64,000 nt of DNA from Lineus longissimus (taxonomy: Eukaryota > Nemertea > Pilidiophora > Heteronemertea > Lineidae), in the NCBI RefSeq assembly GCF_910592395.1, contig NC_088313.1, forward strand, positions 2,730,501 to 2,794,500. Direction: 5' to 3'. Both the position numbers and the translations under genes were made by a program. The notes below the pieces were generated by a model. The model searched no databases and was not told the DNA's origin. It saw nothing but the letters and a program-made list of their open reading frames with translations. Positions 10,875 through 22,825 of the stretch are shown here, piece by piece (within the stretch, counting starts at the first letter, position 1; each line of letters starts with the position of its first letter).

Positions 10875-13255
10875 ATCTATTAAATCAAAAGTGTGGGATT
10901 ATACGAAAATAAGCCGGGAAGGTATTGGGGCCAGTATATGTTTAAAACACTCATCCATCTCCGCAATTTTCCCCCTTTATTTTGGTCATACTCTTTCACC
11001 TTAAGTTGTTAATTGCTCTTAATTTTTCGAAGTACCGTATTAGAATTCATCACGTGATACACGTCACATAATAACAAACCGCATCACCCGACCCAAGCAC
11101 TGGTAGCGCAAAGCTCCCTATATGAATACCCGGGGCAAATATAAAATACAAGGCTGGCCACGATTCGCTTTTGTAGATCAATTTATAAACATCATGATAA
11201 CTCATCAATCCTGCCTAACTACCACAAGGCAAAATGTTCCTCGTTTAAATTGATTCCCCCGAACAGCTTCTAACACGACGAGGTGCTTTCCGAATTCATT
11301 ATTTCCAACAATGCCGGAGATCCGTTTCATCAACGTCGCTGATAGGATAGTCCCGGGGCACGTCTGGTTGAAACCATGAGTTGTCATCTAGACTTTCTAA
11401 ATCATCGAGTACGATTTCCACGTTTCTTTTGACAGAATGGATTGCATTTCGAGTGTTTCGAACATACTGTAATTGCTTCAGAAATGAAATTGTCGCAGAG
11501 CATCAAGTAACAGAAGAGAACACAGTAATTGTATTCTTTGAAAAAATACTAAACCAGATACAAAGCGCCTTTGTCTAATGGGGACACTGAAGGGCTAATG
11601 GCATATACAATCAGTTCTCTTTGGACAATGATTGGGGGAGGATGGAGATTTCAGTATGATACGTAAAGTTTGAACTTCTTGTACGTATCATCTCCTCATT
11701 GTTATAACTAAAGAGCTTGTTCTTACTTATCATACTATGACGACATCTTCTCAATGGATTAATCTTACTACAAATTCCCTTCGGAGCACGAAAGCTTCGG
11801 TTGTGTTATTATCCGTAATATTGCCCAGGGGCAGAGCGAGGCCAACATCGTGCTGAGATATTGCCGTAGTATTATATAGTAACTAGCATTGTACCCGTGG
11901 CGCAGGCAGGTTCAAATGGGCTATACCTTGAATAGATTAAATTGCAATAAACATCTAATGTAATATCAAAGGAGCGATATCGAAGAGACAAATTAAACCA
12001 ACCATTTGTCCACAGACTCGGACCTAGCTGTGGCGTGCTTTATGCGTGTATATAAAAGTATATCAGTTGGTCCGATAGAGATGATGAGGCAATGCCTCGT
12101 TCCTTAGTCAGCAATATGCGCCTTTTTATACGGAGAAGAAGGAGTATCCAGATAGGCCTTCACATGTCGGCCTCCAAATGGCTCGAACCATCACTACTAT
12201 AACGTTAAAATGCGTGCTCCTCCTATACATGTAGCCAGGTCTCGGGCAAGGCACTTACTCGACAGGCAAGCTAGAAGTTCAGCACCGTGAGCAGCTCCTT
12301 GATAAGGCAATTTCAGGTTCAGCGCGCCTCTTCAGATCAAGTATTGAGAGCTGTGGTGAGCACATAAACATACCATGGTAACCTTCATTATCACGGGTTA
12401 GCTCTGGCTAACACAGCACCCATAAACAATAGACCACCAATTTGACCCCAGCTCCTTACTGCGGGAAAACCCAAGTCCAGCAACCGAAAGTACCAAAAAT
12501 ACATTTTTGTTAACATTTGAACTGCACACATACGTTTGTTTACAATTTCTTTCCCCGCGAAATCTCGAAGATCAGGTGACCTACAATCGTGGATTGAAAA
12601 TAACATTAACCTTGGGTCAGGAGGTCAACACGTGTACAGGCTGTTCCAATCACCCCCCCCCCCCCCTACAGCCAGCCGTTCAACAGTTGGTGTTAGTCAC
12701 CCCACAGGGAGTGCAGGTGATTCATTAATCCCCTGCATAACTAAACAGCAATGGCTTGGCTTCCGTGAGTGGTAAGGAGAATTGACCGTGTCCGATTAAA
12801 AAATCCTCATTACTGCTCCGCTGAAGTAAATTTCCGAAAATAAACATGACGTTGCATCAGGATAACATATCACCCGCAAACGTGCAAAATTTCGAGACGA
12901 AACACGACCCCCAAATGGCACTTTAGCGAGCCGCCTTATAGTATTATGATATAGATAATATAAAATCCCGATTAACATTTCTTTACTGCAATAAAAACAG
13001 GCTAACCACTGCAGATTAACAAGTAAGTGAGTGTTCCGGAACGAGTGGAGTCCGTGCGGAGGGTGTCGAAAAAACCCTAGGCGAACTACTTCCTCCGTCT
13101 GGTGCTGCAACCCACTATGCTCGCGGCATTTGTTGTACTAAGTTCGTAACTTCACGCCATTGCCTCTTCACCATTCGCGAAATAGTTCGTCAAAATAACT
13201 CGAGACCACTTTGAAGAGTGGTGGAGTTTAGACAACATCACAACCCCCAATCATA
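10875..13255. repeat. duplicated GBP 3' flank, long form
   Basis: 10875-11148 matches 22246-22525 and 12956-13255 matches 22526-22825. The long form has about 1.8 kb (11149-12955) that the other copy lacks, joined there at an AT-rich sequence (ATATAAAAT on both sides). This places the segment downstream of GBP copy C just as its partner lies downstream of the complete gene. Confidence 0.8.
11149..12955. other. unassigned 1.8-kb segment unique to one copy
   Basis: No exon with convincing splice sites and no transposase motif. A C run lies at about 12653-12666. The 12506-12553 stretch loosely resembles 17724-17774 inside a foldback element (…TTTGAAC-GC-CAC…CGTTTGTTTACAATTTC), so a distant relative of that element may be present. 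Confidence 0.4.
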
Positions 13256-14033
13256 TCATTTCATTTCACCCAAATTGCCCCAACCCCACAGTAAGCCAAC
13301 ACCCTAAAACAATCCGCGCCACGGGTATTATGCTAGTACTTACAACGTGCTCCATCTTCATTCTAGTGTATTCCTCTTCCATTTGGCGCCTCTTCTCTGC
13401 CTCGTCTTTCAAATCGCGCCTCATATCGGACATCATTTCTTCATTTCGTTTTTGTCTGTCTTCCAATAATTCGGCATACCTCTTCTCTTCACGTCGTTGC
13501 ATTTCAAGTACTACCTTTTCTCTTTCGGCTTGCTCGGTATTCCGCTTGTGCTCTATAAAGTAATGAACGTGTTGTTAATAAAACGAATAAAACATCATTT
13601 GATACCTTATGCAATGGGTCATTCAGTGGCGTGTGCCTTTTGGATCTTATTAAACTGACCGAACGTGCTGAAGCAATGCCATTATTGACCCATATTTCTA
13701 TACTTTGTACATTCGTGAACCTCATTGTCTTATATTCCCTTTTTAAATGCAGGCAATATTTTATATCTTGATAAGATGCAAAAACCTAGGTGGTCAAGAT
13801 GTACTTTGTATTGCTCATAATTATCATAGAGGTCTTTAATAAAGATTTATTTACACACTGAGAAATCAGCTGACGTATTTCATTAGTTGTTGCCTGCCTG
13901 CACGACTTTATAATACACCCTCCGACCCACTTTCGAGCTGCCTCTGGTTTTCAGTGAGTGCAATGTCCATGGCCAGGATAACGTCTTCTTCAGCTCTCTT
14001 CTCTTCCAGGAATTCTAACAATTTTCTTTCTCT
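13256..14033 (-). CDS. partial GBP 3'-exon copy C (exons 7, 8, 9)
   Basis: Exon 7 is 13931-14033, exon 8 is 13344-13552 and exon 9 is 13256-13303, all open and with the parent gene's phases. The last base of exon 7 is A rather than G, changing one Glu codon to Lys across the junction. The homology to the complete gene stops near 14244, at the edge of LINE-associated sequence, so exon 6 is absent. Confidence 0.75.
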
Positions 14034-14249
14034 CTGAAAGAAGAAGTTTTGTGGGGCATTACACATGCTTGGCATGATCTTAACACTGGTCATATTCAGG
14101 GTTGCATTTGCACGAGGTCAACTTACAAGCGAAATCTTCCCAACACTTCAGACTTAGAAAGAACTGGATTCTTATTCTGAGATACCAGGAAAATGCATGG
14201 TTCGCTCTTAAATTTCAAAATTTTCTGGGGAGGACCCCAGATTGCGCAA

Positions 14250-14731
14250 AAGTAGTTAGAAAACCAGACGTCTGGGATTTGTTGGCAGGAATCGATAGTC
14301 TGAACTCAGTTTTACTAAAAGTGTGTCTTGTTTAGATAGTTATCAATTCTTATTTAGAGTCGACTGAGGTCCTTTACATCTTATTGTGATGTGCTCATGA
14401 TAGAAACGAGACGTATGTACTGAATTGTATGGGTTGAAATGGCTAAGATGGCGGATATCAGTGTGGTTCGCTGAAAACGATCACTCCCCCTTTTCAAAGA
14501 TTTCGTAGGATCTAACAATATTTTCTGCCTTATGAACTTCGCATCGGCTATATGAATATACTGTCGCAGCACACAGGTAAAAGTGACTCTAGAAAATAAG
14601 ACTTGTAAGACCATTTTCGGTCTGTTTCTACCAAATGCATGCAGATCGGAGTACAACCAGCAGCCATTGCTACGTGTAGTTTGTGTTATACATTTAAGTA
14701 CATGTACTAGTACTCGGAAGTAAACGACACC
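14250..14731 (+). other. probable 5' region of the resident LINE
   Basis: Lies between the broken GBP copy and LINE ORF1. No coding exon is seen. The exact LINE 5' end is not identifiable without another copy. Confidence 0.4.
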
Positions 14732-16512
14732 ATGTCGGAAATTTCGTCACGGACGAGCGAATCCGAAGGATTAGGAGCAAGCCAAGCGTCAACTTGCTCC
14801 AACGACTTCTTACCACCTGATCAAGGTTGGTATGATCGTTTCGATGCAGAACTTTCTAATAAGCCAAATGACACATACGTAGAGAAACTAATCGACATAG
14901 CTGATACCAACTTGTGTCTTATCGAGCTTTCGAGATCCAGGCTTTACGAAAAAGCAAAAACTGTGAGATCTGATTGTACCATCGCCGAACCGCTAAAGAA
15001 ACGCAAGTCGACAAAGGTTGACAAATCTCAAAAGTATGCGGACGACTGTTATCTTCTGCAGTCTTTTATTGATGGAGCCTCCTTAATGGAACTCAAAGAT
15101 GTTCTCAAATCAAAACGTCAATGGCCAAGTGAGACACAACAAACAACTCAAGACCCCAACAACACGTCGAGTAATCACGTTACGGCTAATCCAGCAGAGA
15201 ACAGCATTGTCCCGCCTCTTGAACACGGTCACATTACAACGCCAACACCAAATTCGGACAATGGTCGAGGCGCGTGCGACCATTGTCTCTGCCTCGCAAA
15301 ACTAATCAATACTGTTGACAGGATCGAAATCGAACTACAACAAGTGAAAAAGGACAATACAGGAACCACAAGTCCAAACGTGGACATTAAGAAACTAAAA
15401 GAATTCGTGAAAACTACAAACGCGAACATTACTCCGAATAAAACAACATTCGCAGAAATAAACCTTAGCTTAGAAACAATGTCGGCATCAAGTGATGCAC
15501 GTTTCACCGACTTGACTGAGGAAAATAATTCCTTAAAAGCCGAATGTTCCAAACTCAGATCAGCTCTCCTTGCGTCACAAACAGAATTTAGTGCGCTGTC
15601 CGAAAAGCTCAAGGATATTAACAAGAATTCAAAATTAGCGCTCCAAAAATGTGGAGTATACGACGATCTACCACGTGAATATAACGAGGTGAAATTAGCT
15701 GTTGATCGCATAAAGGACATACGAGATTCGGGTGTTGCAAAGCTAAGAAGTGATCTAAAGGTACTAAGAAACGAGTTGAAAGCCGATGACAAGCAAACTC
15801 CCAATTGTGATTGCGACTCGAAACTAACTGATTTGCGCAAATCAGTCGATATGATACGCTCAAAATTCAATGTTCTGGATCGAGAAACCCAGGCCATAAG
15901 AAAGGAACCCCGTTATGCTGATCGTGTCCGTATGGAATCACCCACATCACCATCTTCGAGAATCAAGAAGGCATCCTCTCAACCAGTGATTGTCCATTCG
16001 AATCACAGCAAGGAGACACAAGCGGCTTCTCCTACGAATCATCCAGACACTTCAAAAGAGACAGAGGCTGCGCCGTCCGGCAAACCAAAAGACGCGACTC
16101 GTATCGAGAAAGAGATTCGAAATCCATCGCAAACTGCTGAAGAATCGCCACCAAGGGCTATCGGAACCGTAATCTTTACGAACCAATGTGCGGCTCAGAA
16201 ACAAACGAATACTCATACCGTTCTATCTGATTCAACGAAACGGTTCAGTGATGAATTCTCAGGTGAAATCAGAAAAATCGCCAAAAAAGAGCTGTGGTCT
16301 TCGTTGGTCGCATCTCCCTAAGTAGCAAAGTACACGCATTAGTTAACTTTCTAGAAAATCAAGGTATAAATACACCAAGGGTTCGGCTCATACAAAGCAA
16401 GAACCGAGGCACGCAGTCAGCCAAAGTAATTGTGGATGAAAGAGACAAAGATGCTCTCCTAACAGAGCATTTTTGGCCCGAAGGTATCATGTGCCGTGAG
16501 TGGTTTGACTAG
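14732..16512 (+). pseudogene. LINE ORF1 protein, frameshifted near its end
   Basis: An ORF of 529 codons (to 16321) encodes a Ser/Thr-rich N-terminus, a charged middle with heptad-like Leu spacing and a Lys/Glu-rich tail. The family-typical C-terminal module (VVFVGRISLSSKVHALVNF to a WPEGIMCREW end) is in the next frame, from about 16290 to 16512. The switch falls at an A6 run at about 16281-16286. One lost A explains it; -1 ribosomal slippage there is a less likely alternative. The product would bind LINE RNA. Only 15 nt separate its stop from the ORF2 start. Confidence 0.8.
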
Positions 16513-17381
16513 CGCTTTCTCACCATAATGTCCATACCAAATAATCAACCAAACTCATTTCGCATTGCATGTTGGAACGCTCGCGGTGCAATGTATGGGG
16601 CCAATTATATAGACCATCTTCTCATGTCACGCAACTTAGACATACTTGGAATCTGTGAGCATTGGCTATACCCGGACTCACTTAAATTTCTAGATACAAT
16701 CAACAGTAGCTACAAATCGTACGGTGTGTCAGACAATGATCTTCTTTCGTCGCATATGAATCGCAGGGGGAAGGGAGGTGTAGCAATCATGTGGCACAAA
16801 ACCCTTTCCCCTTTGATATGAACACTAGATATAGAGGGTGACCGAATCGTCGGAATATGTGTTAGCATCCCAAATCGCAGACCCACTTTTATCCTTATGG
16901 TATATCTACCAAGCGTCAATCATCCAGTGGAGTTCTTCGTAGAATATGTTGACTACCTTGCCGAAGTGCATGATGTATATGACTCGGTTGGAAACGTAAT
17001 CGTATTAGGAGATGTAAACGCTCAAATCACAGGAGAGAGAATGCCAATAAGGCCGAACTGCCAAAGAACGCGCGTGCTAACAGCCTTTCTTAATAATGCT
17101 AACTTGCACTCAATTCCTGTCAGCTCCTGTTGTAAAGGGTCAATATTTACATTTGACCCGTACGAAGGCTCCCACAAGACGCTCATAGATCACATCTGTG
17201 TGAGCTCGGTAACACTAGAACATTCGAAGGACAATGAGGTAATCGATGATGAAACCCTCAATACATCAGATCACCTCCCAGTCTTCTCCGTGATTATGAC
17301 ATATGCCTGCGAGAATAGAAACGTAAAGCAAACAGATAATCGCGAAAATATGAAAAGACCGAAACGTACAACATTTCATTG

Positions 17382-17937
17382 GGTAACCGGAAAAACGTCG
17401 ACCGACCGACCGACCGACTGACCGACTGACCTGCGAACCTACCGTCATATGCAGTATCCCTTTCGCTTTCTATAGCACATGTATCTGTGTAGTGCCCAGC
17501 GCAATGGACGTGATTGAGTCCGACGTGTCTGACAGCAGCATCTCCAGTCAATTATACCGGGAAAACGAGCCCACGCGGTAAGGAACTGATAACGATACTC
17601 TAAAGATATGCTTTGTCTACATGGTCGGTGGATATAAAAACATGATTTGGGCCTAATCTATGCACTGTAGTTTTTCTACTCGAGTGTCTCGACCGATGCA
17701 ATGCATGAACTGCAACGCGCAATATGCATTTGTTGTCATTTGAACAGCGCACGTGCGCTTGTTTACAATTTCATTTCACATGACCTGCTGCTGTCCGACA
17801 CGTCGGACTCCATCACGTCCATTGCGCTGGGCACTACACAGATACATGTGCTATAGAGAAGCGAAAGGGATACTGCATATGACGGTAGGTTGGCAGGTCA
17901 GTCGGTCGGTCGGTCGGTCGGCGTTTTTCCGGTTACC
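17382..17937. mobile_element. foldback MITE with 9-bp target duplication, in LINE ORF2
   Basis: Termini GGTAACCGGAAAAACG and their inverse; arms of about 155 bp (17382-17540 and 17786-17937) including a (CCGA)n stretch. The 9-bp duplication ATTTCATTG flanks it exactly (17373-17381 and 17938-17946). Removing element plus one repeat restores the LINE frame. A 9-bp duplication fits the Mutator-like superfamily. No transposase inside. Confidence 0.9.
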
Positions 17938-18226
17938 ATTTCATTGGGCACGTTGTATCCGGTCAAACTTCCAAAGAATCGAGCATTATTGCGCAGCCCT
18001 AAAAGCTACGTTGCCAGCATTCGAGTCCAGTCCCTCAGCCTCAAACTGTGATGTTGATGACCACTACAATCAAATCATAAGCGCCATGGTAAATGCTGCC
18101 GAGCTGTCTATTCCGAAAAGCAATCTCAACAAAAGACTCCGTCCGTATTGGAGCTAGTGCTTAAAAGACCTGCATACAAAAATGCGTCAATTACGCCATG
18201 CTTGGGTCTTAGCGGGAAAACCCAGA

Positions 18227-19186
18227 TAGGCCATGGGACGAGTGGAAAAAATGTGTCTAGAAAAAGGATTCCGTTTGACAAATTAGCGGGCAAATTGAAA
18301 ACAGTCGTTTTTGGGTAATATGGGGGTACTGATTTCAAAAATCAATTTTCTCCGGCGTAAACTTGCACATTAAGTCAGAAATGAGACCCTTAATAGGGCC
18401 TATTAATGGTCCCAAAGTAGGGGTCAAAAAGTTGATGTCATCGAAACATGTCAACATGGGTATCAAAATGAAGGTCTATGGGGGTACTTTAACATTGCAT
18501 AGTTTTTGGCCCCCTTAACGAACCGTGGGACCCCCCAGGGAGGGTTAAAAAGGGCAAAAGTGGTAACTTTGACCCTGTCCCACGATCTTCATAGGGACTA
18601 TAAATGGATAAAAACTGTTTTATTTGACAGTAATCGTATAGACCTTCAAAATGATACCCATGACAACACTCTCGGGGTAAGGGTTGCCGAGATAGTAATT
18701 TTGACCCCTTTTTAGGCTCCAAATTTAAGATCTCGAAAACCTTTACCCAAGGGTGTCGTCATGGGTATCTATGAAAAGGTCTATGTGAGTACTGTCGAAT
18801 AAAGCAGTTTTTATCCACATGCGGTGCCCATGAAGCTCATGGGAGGCGGTCAAAGTTTCCACTTTTGCCCTTTTTGACCCTCCCTGGGGGGTCCCACGGT
18901 TCGTAAAGGGGGCCAAAAACTATGCAATGTTAAAGTACCCCCATAGACCTTCATTTTGATACCCATGTTGACATGTTTCGATGACATCAACTTTTTGACC
19001 CCTACTTTGGGACCATTAATAGGCCCTATTAAGGGTCTCATTTCTGACTTAATGTGCAACTTTACGCGGGAAAAAAATTGATTTTTGAAATCAGTACCCC
19101 CATATTACCCAAAAACGACTGTTTTCAATTTGCCCGCTAATTTGTCAAACGGAACTTCACATTTTTCACACTCGTCCCATGGCCTA
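18227..19186. mobile_element. 960-bp near-palindromic foldback element, in LINE ORF2
   Basis: Begins TAGGCCATGGGACGAGTG and ends with the inverse. Almost the whole element pairs with itself about a centre near 18700, with imperfect pairing in the middle. Flanked by AGA on both sides (18224-18226, 19187-19189); with one AGA removed the LINE frame reads GKPRAMSSDTRKQYKDSKR without a break. A 3-bp duplication would fit CACTA- or Harbinger-type elements, but the termini match neither clearly. Confidence 0.85.
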
Positions 19187-21577
19187 AGAGCTATGTCCAG
19201 TGATACACGAAAGCAATACAAGGACAGCAAACGAGGATTTCGCGCCGAAATGCGACGTTTATATGAAAGACTTCAGGAGCAATTCTATGATGAAATAAAT
19301 GAAGCAGCAGAATTTGACCAAACGCTCTTTTGGAAATTACTGAAAAGTAAACAACGCAATCAATAGAGGCCACCTCCTCCTATGCGATTTAACGGGGAAG
19401 TGGTATATGACACCAGTGACATCTGCTCCAAATGGGCAGATTACTTTGCGAATCTTTACAAACCTGACCAGAGTGGTAAATATGACGAGACTTTTAGAGA
19501 GGAAGTGGAAAAAAGAATTCGTGAAATGGCAAACCAATCGCAAGGAATCCACATATCTGTGCTTGACGACCCATTTACCCAAGAAGAGGTAGAGTCATGT
19601 CTACGACTTCTTAAAAACGACAAAGCATCGGGACTTGACGGAGTCTCCAATGAACATTTAAAATACGGTGGCTCTGCACTTCACAAAGCGCTAACGAACC
19701 TATTTAATCAGTTTATGTTAACAGAACATGTACCGAAAGATGCAAACCAGGGTGATATCCATACCCTACACAAAGGAAAGGGAAAGGACAGGAGTGACCC
19801 AAACAGCTACCGTCCAATCACCATGTTGCCAACCGTGTACAAACTGTTTGAAAGACTCATATACGAGCGGCTTATAATATGGACCTGTGAGGAGAACATT
19901 ATCTTCCCCCATCAACAGCAGAGCGCGTATCAGAAAATGCGCAGCTGTGTCTCAACGACATTCGTACTACAAGAAACAATCTCGCATCTATTAGAAAGGC
20001 ATTCTAAAGTGTACACCTGTTTTTTAGATGCAGCTAAGGCTTATGACACTGTTTGGCAAGACGGATTGCTTTACAAACTGTTTAACTTTGGAGTACGAGG
20101 CAAACTATGGCGCATTATCGCAACCTGCTACCAAAATATTGAAAGCTGTGTCATGGAAAATGATATGTACTCACCGTGGTTCAGCATCAAACAAGGCGTT
20201 CGTCAGGGTGGAGTGCTCTCCACGTGGCTCTATCTGCTGTATATTATGGACAATCTCCTCTATACCTTAGAGAACACAAATTTTGGCACAAAACTAGGAG
20301 ACATAGAATGTGGTTCCCCCTGTCATGCTGACGACCTAACCCTCGTCTCACTTGCCAAATATGGTCTTGATCACATGATGTCATGCAGTTTCAAATATTC
20401 AATCAAGTGGAGGTACGACTACAACTCAGACAAGTGCATTGTTGTGGTGTTTGGTGAGACACAGCATCAATGGCAAAGCATTTCCAATGAACGGACGTGG
20501 ACGCTTGGAGACAAACCGGTTAAGGAAGCCGCTTCGCACATACATCTTGGTGTAATACAGAACAAATACAGCCGAACAACGACAACAGCAATTTTCGCCG
20601 CTCAAAAGCTAAAGAAAACTCTCATGTGCATAATAGGTCCGGGGATGCAACCCAACAAATTTAATCCCATCTCCAGTTACCATATCTACTGTAGAATATG
20701 CCTTCCGAAGGCACTTTACGGCAGTGAACTATGGTCCAATATGTCTGAACGTGACTTAATGATCTTAGAGCGTACTCACAGATTTTGTCTCAAACGAATG
20801 CAAGGATTTAGCAAAATCACTCGAACTGTAACAACACAAGCCATGATAGGAAGTATAAGCCTAAAAGTACTCATCGATAAACAATGTCTTCTATTCTTTT
20901 GACAGTTAGCAAGAATGCCTGAGCACCAACTCCCCAGGCGTGTTTTCAATTTTCGGCTCCGCTCAATGTTGAACAGAACAAATAGTTCCGAAACTTGTCT
21001 CGGGTATGTGCCAAACTTAATGACAGCAATGGACAGGTATAACCTTTCAAACTCCCTAAAAGAGTTCACTGAAAGTGGTCAACTAAGTGTGCCAACTGGT
21101 ACCCCCTGGACGTCTTTAGTTCAAAAATCTGTTCTCAATCAAGAAAACGTAAACTTCAGAGCAGAATGTACACGCAATAATCTTTTCAGAATAATGAACA
21201 TTGAAAAGTCTCTGGACTATCCGTCCTTAATATGGACAACCGCTCAAACTGATCGGAAGCACAAAAGCAACTATGCCTTCCTAGCTAAGCTAAACACACT
21301 ACCAGAAACTATCACAGAAACAAAGTGCAATCGATGTACTCAATGTTATACCGATCCGCAACTTCATTTTTTCTGTGGATGTTCAGGTTTTTCCTCCCAA
21401 CGTGAGAAATTTTGGGAACAAATTGAAAATGAATGCCCAGTTGAACTCAGCACAGCACTGTGGAACATGTGCGACGATGAACTCACAGAAACATTGCTCG
21501 GGAAACAACTTTCAGCTTTTGATTATGAAGAAAATGTAGCACTTCTTCGGATCACAGCACAGTGCTGGAATGTTTAG

Positions 21578-21835
21578 GCCAATTATCTAAAATGTTTTCC
21601 TTGCCTAAGACTACAGTCAATGTCTATTCTATAACTCTTTACCCTCGTGCTTTATTCATACATTTCGTGCCATTATACTCTTTCATGCACAGATTTATTC
21701 AAACTATACGCCAGAATCTTTCTCAAAATGAAAAATTCGCGGAATGGTCTCTTCGTGAAATCATCGACGTAATGTGACTGACAGTACACTCTTAGAAATA
21801 AAGGCTTTTGAGGTTTGAGGTTTTTGCACAACTTT
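21578..21835 (+). other. LINE 3' untranslated end with AATAAA
   Basis: Follows the ORF2 stop. AATAAA at 21797-21802 precedes a 'GGTTTGAGGTTTTT' end rather than a poly-A run. The 21619-21706 part recurs at 5661-5748. Confidence 0.65.
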
Positions 21836-22245
21836 TCAAGCATTTTACTTTATCCTTCTTGATATAAATCAAAATTACAACTGCACGTCAAAATTCGCAA
21901 TATCCTATTTTCATGGAAACTAGCCAGTGAACATGGTTCAGTGTTCAATTACATGTAGAACTCGTTTCTATGGTCCCTGCGATATGCATGGAAGAATGCA
22001 TCATCACTACTTTAATGGACGTAGAGCTGAAATAGTTTGTCACACATCTCCTCCGTCAGTTCAGATCGGATGAGCTCGAAACTTTTCCTGAAAGTCGTAG
22101 TTGATATGGAGATGGTCCTCGCCGGGTTTAACGGGTAAACTTTGCAGCGATCTCGGAGAAATAGCATTTTTTGTTCATTCTATATATGGGCATACTCATC
22201 AACATAAGGGGCCATTTCAGCAGGTCTAAATTTTCATATGGGGCC
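21836..22245. other. spacer, nothing recognised
   Basis: No exon, motif or repeat supported. Homology to the 10.9-kb segment begins at 22246. Confidence 0.4.
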
Positions 22246-22825
22246 ATCTATTAAATCAAAAGTGTGGTATTATACGAAAATAAGCCGGGAAGGTATTGGG
22301 GCCAGTATATGTTTAAAACACTCATCCATCTCCGCAATTTTCCCCCTTTATTTTGGTCGTACTCTTTCACCTTAAGTGTTAATTGCTCTTAATTTTTCGA
22401 AGTACCGTATAGAATTCATCACGTGATACACGTCACATAATAACAAACCGCCTCACCCGACCCAAGCACTGGGCGCAAGGTAGCGCACAGCTCCCTATAT
22501 GAATACCCGGGGCAAATATAAAATATAATATAAAATCCCGATTAACATTTCTTTACTGCAATAAAAACAGGCTAACCACTGCAGATTAACAAGTGAGTGA
22601 GTGTTCCGGAACGAGTGGAGGCCGTGCGGAGGATGTCGAAAAAACCCTAGGCGAACTACTTCCTCCGTCTGGTGCTGCCACCCACTATGCTCGCGGCATT
22701 TGTTGTACTAAGTTCGTAACTTCACGCCATTGCCTCTTCACCATTCGCGAAATAAGTCGTCAAAATAACTCGAGACCACTTTGAAGAGTGGTGGAGTTTA
22801 GACAACATCACAACCCCCAGAAATA
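22246..22825. repeat. GBP 3' flank, short form
   Basis: Partner of 10875-13255 lacking its 1.8-kb central segment; the join is at 22525/22526 in AAATATAAAATATAATATAAAAT-type sequence (positions 22514-22536). Confidence 0.8.

Larger units (their letters stand above)
16528..21577 (+). pseudogene. LINE ORF2: APE endonuclease and reverse transcriptase, with nested insertions
   Basis: The N-terminal part has apurinic-endonuclease-like motifs: ACWNARG, GICEHWL, VYLPS, LGDVNAQITG, HKTLIDHI and TSDHLPVF. The RT part has SYRPITMLPTVYK, FLDAAKAYDTVW, KQGVRQGGVLS and HADD in place of the usual YADD/FADD. A C-terminal CNRCTQC…HFFCGC knuckle follows. In-frame stops occur at 16819, 18155, 19364 and 20900. 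Two foldback elements are inserted at 17382 and 18227, and the reading frame resumes correctly beyond both. APE plus RT plus ORF1 places it in the Jockey/CR1/L2-type LINEs; the clade is not settled. The few stops suggest a fairly young but dead copy. Confidence 0.9.

Noticed and set aside
11205-11578. Short frames as an additional gene between GBP copies
   Set aside because: No splice sites, motif or similarity within the window supports them.
15229-15897. 222-codon minus-strand frame
   Set aside because: It is antisense to LINE ORF1 and has no family features.
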